From Bacteroidales bacterium (lineage in GTDB: Bacteria > Bacteroidota > Bacteroidia > Bacteroidales > ML635J-15), in the NCBI GenBank assembly GCA_028696755.1, contig JAQVGK010000017.1, forward strand, positions 1 to 15,500: DNA of 15,500 nucleotides, written 5' to 3'. Within the stretch, counting starts at the first letter, position 1. Each line of letters begins with the position of its first letter. Positions 6,974-14,649 of the stretch are shown here, piece by piece. The notes beneath the pieces were generated by a model. The model saw only the letters and a program-made list of their open reading frames with translations. It was not told the origin of the DNA and did not search any database. The position numbers were made by a program, and so were the translations under genes.

Positions 6974-8521
6974 CTTTTTCCCCCACAAATATAAGGAATA
7001 AAAATAAGAAATGAATACTACGCCTGTTGTTGTTTCCATAGTATCGTCGGTTAACATCGAAAGTGACGCAATCAGGAAGAAAACCAAAAAGTAATATGAT
7101 TTTGTTTTATAATCACTAAAAACGGGATAAAACCAAGCGATTAGACAAATAATTGCACCCAAAACACCAAAGCTCACATAAAAAGTAAGGTATTGGTTAT
7201 GTGCTCGATGTCTATATTGTGGTTCTAAGGTAGATCTACGTTCGATATAAAGCGATTTATATTCGTCATCAATATCGCCAGAACCAGTTCCAAACCAGAA
7301 ATTTCTTTTTGCTAGAATAAGCCCATATTTCAGATACTCAAATCGTTGTGTGATTGAATGTCCACTTGGTGAGCTCCCTTTTGCATATACATCCAACTGC
7401 CAGAGGATATTGTAAATTCTTTGAGAGATTCCTCCATTTACTATAAAACGGTAATTGGTTTTACCGTTTTCGATATTCATAATATCCTTATCGCTTAATT
7501 CAGCAACACCTTCGGCATCTTTGTTGAGCCCTTTAGAGGTGAGATAACGGATTAGGGTATGAAGCAAACTTTGGCCGCGCAAATCATTCTCCGATAGGTT
7601 CATTTTGCTACGCTTGTTCCAGGCAGCCTGTAACTCTTTTTCACAAATATTCCGGTAAATGTAATTGCCGTTTTCGATTAGATGGGAACTTGTGTCGGTG
7701 TAATAAAGATTGCCACCAGCGGTAAATTGCAATATTTTTTGTTCTTTATCCTCAGGAGTATAGAATCGTTTTATTTGCACTCCAAGATAAAGCAGGATTG
7801 ATAATGGTGCAATTATCAGTATCCCAAACATAATAAATTTTATTGTTCTTTTTTGTTCTCGATAAGCCCTAAAACCAAAAGCAAGTAAACCTACTATAAT
7901 TAGAGCAGATAAGCCTGTAAATCCCTGAATAATAATCAGAAAACCAATAAACCAAAGTATAACAATCAGGCTTCCAATTAAAAAGAGTTTATTTTTCACA
8001 AGGTTTCGACTTATAAAATAAAACAAAATCAGAACCGAGAGGCAAATCATTAGAGATAATCTAATATGGCTAACGAATATCGAGTAGTTACGCACATTGT
8101 CGGTTTGCTGTTCGAACAAAATTCCAAATTTGCTGAATATGCCCGAGAGTGTGCTCAGCAAGACTCCGCCAATAAAAATAAGTGAAATGCTGTTTATCTG
8201 ACGACTTGTAAGACTTCGGGATGTTGCAATTACAACCGGAAGGGCTAAAAGTGGGAGTTTTATTCGAAGATCCGTAAAGGCAAAATTAAAGTTTTCGGTG
8301 TTTATCAGCCAGACCAAATGCGCACCAAAAATCAGCAGAAAAATCAATAATGATTTTGTTCTTGCAAGAAGATTGATTTTGTTTCGATATCCACCTTCTA
8401 TTAAATAATTAGTAATGGTAAGCAATATCGCAGCATTTGTGATATACTTGGATAAAGGCAGGAAAAATGCCACAAGGCATAATCCTGCTAGGTAAATATG
8501 TTTGTGAATATTTTCTCTCAC
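6965..8521 (-). CDS. O-antigen ligase/polymerase family membrane protein (Wzy_C type)
   Basis: Polytopic inner-membrane protein of 518 residues. Around ten hydrophobic segments are visible (for example residues 9-25, 57-73, 87-101, 111-130, 154-171, 178-199, 204-217 and 228-248). They are followed by a large extracytoplasmic loop (about 250-445) and two or three last helices. The loop ends with the family pattern: QRFEYLKYG (392-400), FGTGSGD (410-416) and the His-containing RAHNQYL (439-445). Family members transfer or polymerise undecaprenol-linked glycans on the periplasmic side (WaaL, Wzy, or related glycosyl transferases). Start is GTG at 8521: a TAA codon lies directly upstream in frame, and GGGG sits five bases before it as a possible Shine-Dalgarno remnant. 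Last gene of a four-gene cluster, 23 bp after the barrel gene. Substrate unknown. Confidence 0.8.
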   Translation of the reverse strand: MRENIHKHIYLAGLCLVAFFLPLSKYITNAAILLTITNYLIEGGYRNKINLLARTKSLLIFLLIFGAHLVWLINTENFNFAFTDLRIKLPLLALPVVIATSRSLTSRQINSISLIFIGGVLLSTLSGIFSKFGILFEQQTDNVRNYSIFVSHIRLSLMICLSVLILFYFISRNLVKNKLFLIGSLIVILWFIGFLIIIQGFTGLSALIIVGLLAFGFRAYREQKRTIKFIMFGILIIAPLSILLYLGVQIKRFYTPEDKEQKILQFTAGGNLYYTDTSSHLIENGNYIYRNICEKELQAAWNKRSKMNLSENDLRGQSLLHTLIRYLTSKGLNKDAEGVAELSDKDIMNIENGKTNYRFIVNGGISQRIYNILWQLDVYAKGSSPSGHSITQRFEYLKYGLILAKRNFWFGTGSGDIDDEYKSLYIERRSTLEPQYRHRAHNQYLTFYVSFGVLGAIICLIAWFYPVFSDYKTKSYYFLVFFLIASLSMLTDDTMETTTGVVFISYFYSLYLWGKKES

Positions 8522-8544
8522 TTATCCCCGAAAATGAGTTAAAA

Positions 8545-10011
8545 CTAAGTTCTCATCGAAGCATTAGATTTGATCTTCTTGTAACCAAATACAATGTTAC
8601 AACCCATTCTAAGATTGAGATTCTTCATCTTTTGAGGATAAATCATATTTGTAAAACTGTCGGTTACAATATACCAATTAAATATTGCTGTTCGAGCGCT
8701 TAGCCCAAAGCCCAGATTACCTGCATAGCCATTTGCAATAGACCATGTGAGGTGAGCCGAAAGCCAATTTGTAAGGTTAGAGTTTACTCCAAGTGTAAAT
8801 GATTGCATGTATGACTTACGATAAAACTCGCCACGATATAGTGCAGTAAAATGTAGCAACTCATGAAATTTATACTTCCCACCAAGATACAAACTAGATG
8901 GTAACCACGTTACATATCCAGTTTCGACAAGGTCAAATTTGAAGGTGTTAATTAACGTGTCAACAAATTTATCCATTGATTCATCAACATCTTCTTGATT
9001 TTCCCATATTTCGAGCTCAATACCACGGAATTCATATTCACCTTTACTTACAAAATTGTGAGGATTTGTATTCCAGGTGATAAAACCGAAGTCGGTAACA
9101 GACGCAAAAAACTCAATTTCAGGATTAAACTTGTAACTGGCACCTAAATCGAAACCAAGTCCAATGTTTTTAAAGTTTGTAAGATATGCGGTAACTGCAG
9201 CAGCGTCTCCGTTTGCTAAAAAAGCGTCAACAGATTCTTCATTAACTGCAAGACCTACAGTGTCGGAAGTCATGATATAATCAAATAAAACAGGTGTTGA
9301 GGCATGAATTTTCATATCTGTTTTCCATGTCATCGAATAATCGTCGGGATCTGTGTAAAGTGAAAGGTCTTTGATTTCTGTATTAAAGTTTGATAACCCA
9401 AATAGAAGTTTAACACGCCCACCGAAGGTGAATTCATCGTTAGCCTTCATCGAACCACCAACTGCAAATTCTCGGTAATGGGTAAAATTTACACCCAAAC
9501 CACTAAAATCGTGAGGTTTGCTTTCGAGCATATATGGCATATTGCCGTTTAAAGTGAACTCAAACAAATCATAGGGTAGTGACGCTCCGTATTTGAATTT
9601 CTCTGTTAAGGCAAATGTTAGAAACATGTTTTCGAGTCTGATACCAACATTAATCAATTCGAACTGAGTATCGAAGCGCATGTGAGTTGTATTACGCAAT
9701 TTGTTCATAAAAAGTGGGACATCAACCATATAGGCAGTATCTGCCACAGTGTTTGGCTTTTTATGGTATATATGATTCCAATAAAACGAATTGTTTGCAT
9801 AGTTAAAGTACATTGGAGGAGGAAGCTGTCCAAATAAGGGGACTAATAATCCACCCACTTGAACTTTATATTGAACATCTATAGAAGGATTTACAAACTG
9901 TGATTGCATAATCCTATCCATGTTGTAAAGCGTTAATGCTTGTTGAGCGCTTAGTGTTCCGAGGATTCCGGCAAAAGCAACTAATAATATATATTTTTTC
10001 ATAGCTTTCAT
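8545..10011 (-). CDS. DUF5723-type outer-membrane beta-barrel protein
   Basis: A 488-residue exported protein. The N-terminus has a signal peptide (MKKYILLVAFAGILGTLSAQ from the second Met at 10002; the first Met at 10011 adds three residues). The mature N-terminus reads LYNMDRIMQSQFVNPS, the hallmark opening of DUF5723/PorP-like Bacteroidota barrels. The rest alternates polar and hydrophobic residues in strand-like stretches with aromatic ends (FGGRVKLLFGLSNF, GLGFDLGASYKF, LYLGGKYKF), ending in MGCNIVFGYKK, as expected for an outer-membrane barrel. Family function is unknown; related barrels include T9SS-linked PorV/PorP-type proteins, but I see nothing that ties this one to secretion. It sits 10 bp after the lipoprotein gene and 23 bp before the O-antigen ligase gene, suggesting co-transcription and perhaps a partnership with the lipoprotein. 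Confidence 0.82.
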   Translation of the reverse strand: MKAMKKYILLVAFAGILGTLSAQQALTLYNMDRIMQSQFVNPSIDVQYKVQVGGLLVPLFGQLPPPMYFNYANNSFYWNHIYHKKPNTVADTAYMVDVPLFMNKLRNTTHMRFDTQFELINVGIRLENMFLTFALTEKFKYGASLPYDLFEFTLNGNMPYMLESKPHDFSGLGVNFTHYREFAVGGSMKANDEFTFGGRVKLLFGLSNFNTEIKDLSLYTDPDDYSMTWKTDMKIHASTPVLFDYIMTSDTVGLAVNEESVDAFLANGDAAAVTAYLTNFKNIGLGFDLGASYKFNPEIEFFASVTDFGFITWNTNPHNFVSKGEYEFRGIELEIWENQEDVDESMDKFVDTLINTFKFDLVETGYVTWLPSSLYLGGKYKFHELLHFTALYRGEFYRKSYMQSFTLGVNSNLTNWLSAHLTWSIANGYAGNLGFGLSARTAIFNWYIVTDSFTNMIYPQKMKNLNLRMGCNIVFGYKKIKSNASMRT

Positions 10012-10021
10012 TTTTTAGTGA

Positions 10022-11713
10022 TTAAAACTCGTTTTGTATTGAATCAATATTTCCTTCAAGTCCAAGATCTACCTCGAACCCAATGTCGAATTTGATTCTG
10101 TAATCACTATATATCTTTACCACTTCGTTAGTATTGGCATCGGTAGAATTTGCTTGACCGGCATAAATAATATATTTGCAAGTTCGCAACTTTTCGAGCC
10201 TTTCGGAATCGTATTCTATTTTGGTAATTTTTCTACTAAACTCTAAAACTCTACCGTTTGCATCTACATCAGCGGCTGATAGTAGTCGTTCTTGATATGT
10301 GTAAAATAGCGAATCGAGTACTTGGTAGTTTTCGTCAACAAAATAAACCTGACCAAATGTTTCAACTGGGAAACCGTTTTGAATATCAATTCTTACAAGT
10401 GCTCTCTTTAATGGATTATAATCGTTGAAAAGATCCGACACATCTACATCCATAGTATCACGAGTGTGGAAATTGTAAACATAACCCCAAAGCGGTAGTT
10501 CCATAACTACTTCAACATCAATTCGTGAATCGTCGGTAACAAAGTTATGGTGGTCGTTACCAGCAGGATTTGTCGTTGCTTTTGCTTTAAACTGTATCCA
10601 TTTTGGACGCTTATTAACCACATCGGCAATATTTGAATTTCCTCGGTGCAGTAATAATGAGTCTTGCATAATATCTCCTGCAATAGAAGCATACGAAACA
10701 TCGTATGGGTTACTTTCTCCTATTGGTAGTCCAACGCCATAATCAATAATATTATAATCCATGTCATCAATTGCCGAATTTGCAACGAGGTGAGTAAAGT
10801 AGAACTGCGAAGGAACACCATAAGAGTTCCAGTAATAAATATCAAATTTTGGATCTTCGAATCTATATCTTTCTATGTCCCAATCATCATTACGGAAAAG
10901 ACTAATACTGATAGTATCACTCTGGAAGAATAAAGTATTTAACCCAAAATATCCATGCATCATGGAATATCGCATACCTGTCATATCTGCATTAAAGCTT
11001 AGATTCCCAGTATTTGGCACTCCTAATCCCGACCAATATAAGCTAACTCTAACTTGTACCGGGATTTCGTTAAACCCTGTAGCAGTTTGTGTTAAATCGA
11101 TTCTGTATCCTGTAAAGTCGTTGTTTGTACTTGCTGCATAACCTCCACCTGGAACGAAGGTAAACATTCTACTAAATGGAACGCCGTTTTTTGTAACAGT
11201 AGGAAAGGTTATATACATACGAGCTGAATGTCCGTAAGTCGAACTTGATACTATGTCGAGAATTCCGCTCTTAAGTAATATAGAATCTATCTCGGCATCA
11301 GGGTTAAACATTGTAAATGCCATATCGGCAGTATATAAATAACTTACAGTATCTCCGGGACCATCAAACCCAGCAAAATTAAACACAGGGCTTGCAATAG
11401 CGCCTGTTGTGTGCTGGTCTTCGAGGTAAATTATCGACTGAACGGTATCGGAGCTAACTTTTGTTTTGTACTGCAACGATACATAGCCTTCATCGTTTTC
11501 GATAAGCAGACCTGTTGAATCGTATAGCTCGATTACATCAATAAATGCAATATCGCCCCAAACAGCTGGTGCTGCAAAGCTGGCATCGTACTGTATTTCG
11601 CGATCCCATTTGTCGAGATCGAAATTGTCCTTAACACAAGAACTGACAACCATAACTATAGTTATCAGCATTACCGGAAAAGTAATTTTTGCTTTCATAA
11701 TATTAGTTTTCAT
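10022..11713 (-). CDS. Putative outer-membrane lipoprotein, 563 aa, unknown function
   Basis: The lipobox VVSSC (Cys26, or Cys21 if translation starts at the second Met, 11698) follows a short hydrophobic segment, so the product is a lipoprotein, likely sorted to the outer membrane. The residues after the Cys (VKDNFDLDKW) are acidic, as in many surface lipoproteins of this phylum. The rest is a beta-rich, aromatic- and Asp-rich sequence without motifs I can name. A repeated theme of segments like 'GYVSLQYKTKVSSDTVQSIIYL' and 'RLEKLRTCKYIIYAGQ' suggests stacked beta-sandwich domains. The first Met (11713) overlaps the stop of the upstream gene by 11 bp; the second Met leaves a 4-bp gap. Either way translation is close-coupled. 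It is followed after 10 bp by the barrel gene, so a lipoprotein-barrel pair is plausible. Confidence 0.8.
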   Translation of the reverse strand: MKTNIMKAKITFPVMLITIVMVVSSCVKDNFDLDKWDREIQYDASFAAPAVWGDIAFIDVIELYDSTGLLIENDEGYVSLQYKTKVSSDTVQSIIYLEDQHTTGAIASPVFNFAGFDGPGDTVSYLYTADMAFTMFNPDAEIDSILLKSGILDIVSSSTYGHSARMYITFPTVTKNGVPFSRMFTFVPGGGYAASTNNDFTGYRIDLTQTATGFNEIPVQVRVSLYWSGLGVPNTGNLSFNADMTGMRYSMMHGYFGLNTLFFQSDTISISLFRNDDWDIERYRFEDPKFDIYYWNSYGVPSQFYFTHLVANSAIDDMDYNIIDYGVGLPIGESNPYDVSYASIAGDIMQDSLLLHRGNSNIADVVNKRPKWIQFKAKATTNPAGNDHHNFVTDDSRIDVEVVMELPLWGYVYNFHTRDTMDVDVSDLFNDYNPLKRALVRIDIQNGFPVETFGQVYFVDENYQVLDSLFYTYQERLLSAADVDANGRVLEFSRKITKIEYDSERLEKLRTCKYIIYAGQANSTDANTNEVVKIYSDYRIKFDIGFEVDLGLEGNIDSIQNEF

Positions 11714-14462
11714 TTACTTCGTAATTATACAACAAATTCTCTGCTCCGCCAACCAATAAATTAAATTTATTTGCAGAATTATTTAAATAACCAATGCTAA
11801 ATGGTGTAAGTCCATGTAACGGAAACCCGTTAAAGTAGCTGCCATCAGAATTGATTAAATAAATTTTGCTTACCGACTTACAGACGATTCCTATTTTATT
11901 TTGGTTGCTCGGGAATTTGTAAAATAAAGGTTCGGCCGAAATGTCACCTTCAAAATCGCATGATAGTATCAATTTCTTAGATTTGTTATAAACTTCGAGC
12001 TTTTTTCCATCAGCAAAAATAAAATCAGATTTTCCATCAGCATTTATATCTTCTAATGCGAACCAGTGGTTTTCGCTAAAAGATTTTATTTTAATAGAAT
12101 CCTTTGTTCCATCTACGTATAGATACCACACAGTACCACTTGCATCTGTTGTAACAAATCCTGGCTTAGACGCAGTATTGTCGTACCAGATTTTATTTTT
12201 CTTTGAGAATTTAAAGGATGTAAGTATTTCTGTTTTTGGTTCTCCCGATCTGTTTAAAAAATAGCATTTATAGTCATCGTGAAAAACTATATAATCTTCG
12301 CTTCCAACTTGGTAATGAGCGGCTTCAACCTCTACTTTGTTTTCAGTTTCGTTAAAATTCCAGCCTTTTACAATACTGCCTTCGGCATCGTAGAGATAAA
12401 CTTTTTTGTCGGCACACGGAATTAGTATTCGGTAGTTTTTATTGTTCTCATAATCGAACAAAGCCAGCGGAGCAGTAGCTTCTGCACGCAAGCTAACCGG
12501 AAATTTTTCGATGTAATTTCCGAGGCGGTCGATAACATGAATTTTGTTTGCTGACGAAAACAAGTACTGCAATTTACCATTCTTATACATGTCAATCTGA
12601 TAAATTTTTCCTGTAATTTGTTCGTCGAGCTGTAAACGCCATACTTCACGACCGCTATTACTTAAAAGATAGAGAATGTTTTTTTCATCTTGAATTAGAA
12701 TCTCTTTTGAATTGTCGTTGTGATTTATCACTAACGCAGGCTTTGTGAAAATCGGATTTTCTAAGCGACTTTCCCAAACAGTTTGAGGTTTTTCCGAAAC
12801 ATCATCCGAATGTTTAATTACAAAATTGTTGTATAGCAATCCGTTTGCCGAGTTTATCTGGTATCCTACCAATCCAAGACGTGTAAACGCATCACGGTTT
12901 TTATTGATTGAAGTCAATATTCCTTCGGATAGGGTATTGGCTGCAAGATTATAGCCTCTACCAAAAGAAAAGAATGCAAAAAACATTGATTTGTCCGAAA
13001 AGTTTTCGAGGAACAAATTGTGCTCGATGCTTGTTGCCATTGTTTTGTTTAAAAATGCGTCGTAGGCAAATTTGTGCAAAGCCTCCTTCGAATCGGAAAA
13101 AACCATGTAGTTTTTAATAAAACAGACATAGTCCGATTTGCAATTGCTAAATGAGGGACCGAATAAAACCTCGGGCAGATTTGTAATCGGCAAGCTGTAA
13201 CATACTATTTTGGTGTTATCGTCAATTTTGATTTCGCTTTTAAAGTCGGAAACTGACTTGCCAGTTTTTGCTTCGCATGATTTTAGAATACTTTCCAGTC
13301 CTAGTATTCCGTTTGATTGGGAGTTTAATCCTGCAATGGTGAAATAGGAAGCTTGCTCATCGATAGAGACTGGACTAAATGCGCTTATACAGATTTCGTT
13401 GTCGAACAATTCGTAAAACGACTTTGGGTCGATTCCAAAACCAGATTTAATATCCGAAATTTGTTTTTCTCGGGTTGCGTTCGTTCCAGTTAATTTTAGA
13501 TATGCATTCAAATTTTTGTCGAATTCTGCCGAATTGTTAAATGCAAATGCACAGTACATTGCAGTATTATCTGGAATAATCTCGAGACAATTAATATTTG
13601 TAGCAGATTGAGAGCTTATCAGAGTTGTGAAAAGTGCAGCCGAGTCGGATTTGTGAATAAAACCGTTAAGTTTAATCATGTCTGGAGGATTATTCATATC
13701 TAAACCTATCCATCCCGAGAAATGCTTTAAGCTTCCAATTTTTTTTGATGCAGCTTCGGAACCTGAAATGGAAATTACTTGTGCTAGTTGTTCCATATTT
13801 ACAAAAACATTGGCAATTTCTTTCTTGCCCGCTGTTTCGTACACTTCTGCAAATCCTTTATCTCTTTTATAAATAGGCTGCCCATCGGAAAGATTGTCCA
13901 AAGATTTTTCGATAAGTACGGAAGTAAAGGATACTATCAGAAGATGATTTTTAACGCAATAGAAAAACCTGTTCCCGTTTTTCGAATTGTATTCGTGTAT
14001 TATTACATTCTTATACTCGCGCTCTTTAATATTTCCTCCAGATTTAATTTCATCTGTGAATGAGTTAAGGAAACTATTATCAGAATTTTCGTCGCTAAAC
14101 TCTTTGTAAAGGATTTGTGAGAACTGCCCTGATGAACGGTCGAAGCAAATAACTGTATTGCCCGATTTGTTAGCTTCGGAGATGGTCTTAAGCGATGACA
14201 AACTGTCGTAGCAGTGAACTATTGAGCCAGTCGAAGAGAACTCAAAAAGAATTTTTAATTCGTTGAAAATTAGATTTTCGGTTTTTAAACTTGCGATAAC
14301 CGATTTTATGTCAGAAACTTCAATTACTATCGATGGGTTTCCTGGTACCGCATCTATGGCCCTCGAAATTTTATCTCCAGGCTTAAAAATGTAGATTAAT
14401 CCAATTGTTAAAAGCGTTGCAAATAAAATTATTCCCGAAATTATTAGAATCTTCTTCTTCAT
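11703..14462 (-). CDS. Membrane-anchored DUF3352-like protein with C-terminal beta-propeller, 919 aa
   Basis: The N-terminus (MKKK, then a hydrophobic segment at about residues 5-26) is a signal anchor, so a large domain faces the periplasm. Residues 30-560 resemble the DUF3352 type: a start like 'AIDAVPGNPSIVIEVSDIKSV', repeated 'SFTSVLIEKSLDNL' and 'DYVCFIKNYMVFSDSKEAL' stretches, and 'IIPDNTAMYCAFAFNN' in the middle. From about residue 575 a PQQ/FG-GAP-like propeller follows, with NILYLLSNSGREVWRL, KKVYLYDAEGSIVKGW, a DINADGKSD calcium-type loop (803-811) and SKIYLINSDGSYFNGF. No enzyme motif is visible. It is the first gene of the four-gene cluster and overlaps the lipoprotein start. The DUF3352 assignment is from memory of the look of the family and should be checked. 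Confidence 0.78.
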   Translation of the reverse strand: MKKKILIISGIILFATLLTIGLIYIFKPGDKISRAIDAVPGNPSIVIEVSDIKSVIASLKTENLIFNELKILFEFSSTGSIVHCYDSLSSLKTISEANKSGNTVICFDRSSGQFSQILYKEFSDENSDNSFLNSFTDEIKSGGNIKEREYKNVIIHEYNSKNGNRFFYCVKNHLLIVSFTSVLIEKSLDNLSDGQPIYKRDKGFAEVYETAGKKEIANVFVNMEQLAQVISISGSEAASKKIGSLKHFSGWIGLDMNNPPDMIKLNGFIHKSDSAALFTTLISSQSATNINCLEIIPDNTAMYCAFAFNNSAEFDKNLNAYLKLTGTNATREKQISDIKSGFGIDPKSFYELFDNEICISAFSPVSIDEQASYFTIAGLNSQSNGILGLESILKSCEAKTGKSVSDFKSEIKIDDNTKIVCYSLPITNLPEVLFGPSFSNCKSDYVCFIKNYMVFSDSKEALHKFAYDAFLNKTMATSIEHNLFLENFSDKSMFFAFFSFGRGYNLAANTLSEGILTSINKNRDAFTRLGLVGYQINSANGLLYNNFVIKHSDDVSEKPQTVWESRLENPIFTKPALVINHNDNSKEILIQDEKNILYLLSNSGREVWRLQLDEQITGKIYQIDMYKNGKLQYLFSSANKIHVIDRLGNYIEKFPVSLRAEATAPLALFDYENNKNYRILIPCADKKVYLYDAEGSIVKGWNFNETENKVEVEAAHYQVGSEDYIVFHDDYKCYFLNRSGEPKTEILTSFKFSKKNKIWYDNTASKPGFVTTDASGTVWYLYVDGTKDSIKIKSFSENHWFALEDINADGKSDFIFADGKKLEVYNKSKKLILSCDFEGDISAEPLFYKFPSNQNKIGIVCKSVSKIYLINSDGSYFNGFPLHGLTPFSIGYLNNSANKFNLLVGGAENLLYNYEVNEN

Positions 14463-14466
14463 AACC

Positions 14467-14498
14467 GATTATTAATTAATTGTGTAAAATTAATAATC
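14467..14498. promoter_or_regulatory. Perfect 11-bp inverted repeat next to the start of the 919-aa gene
   Basis: GATTATTAATT (14467-14477) and AATTAATAATC (14488-14498) are exact reverse complements with a 10-nt spacer, four bases upstream of the minus-strand ATG (14462-14460). It could be an operator or a leader hairpin near the ribosome entry site. All stem pairs but one are A-T, so chance symmetry in AT-rich DNA is a real alternative. TTAATTGTG overlaps its spacer (14476-14484) and recurs at 14622-14630, beside the start of the divergent gene. Confidence 0.5.
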
Positions 14499-14630
14499 CA
14501 GTTTGAGCAATTTTTGACTAATCAAAAAACAAATTAACAGTGCTAGGTTAAAAAAAGCAAAATGTGGGAAATAAACTTCGGATAATAATTGCGATATTAG
14601 CAGCGAAAATTAAGCACATTGTTAATTGTG

Positions 14631-14649
14631 CATAAACAATTTGTTTATG
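14631..14649. promoter_or_regulatory. Perfect palindrome covering the transglycosylase start codon
   Basis: CATAAACAA (14631-14639), one central T, then TTGTTTATG (14641-14649): a 9-bp perfect inverted repeat whose last three bases are the ATG start of the transglycosylase gene. In the mRNA, AUG would sit in the stem, so the structure could hold translation back; as DNA it could be a dimeric repressor site. A smaller inverted repeat, GCACA...TGTGC (14614-14618 and 14627-14631), directly precedes it. Confidence 0.5.

Noticed and set aside
8467..8703. Plus-strand open frame across the junction of the O-antigen ligase and barrel genes
   Set aside because: It overlaps the ends of two well-supported minus-strand genes and its translation has no gene-like features.
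11698..11713. An 11-bp overlap of the 919-aa gene and lipoprotein gene read as a frameshift or fusion
   Set aside because: The second frame starts with its own Met followed by a lipoprotein signal, so this is an ordinary operon junction.
13788..14063. Plus-strand open frame of about 90 codons inside the 919-aa gene
   Set aside because: It lies wholly antisense within a clearly coding gene and its composition is that of a complementary-strand shadow.
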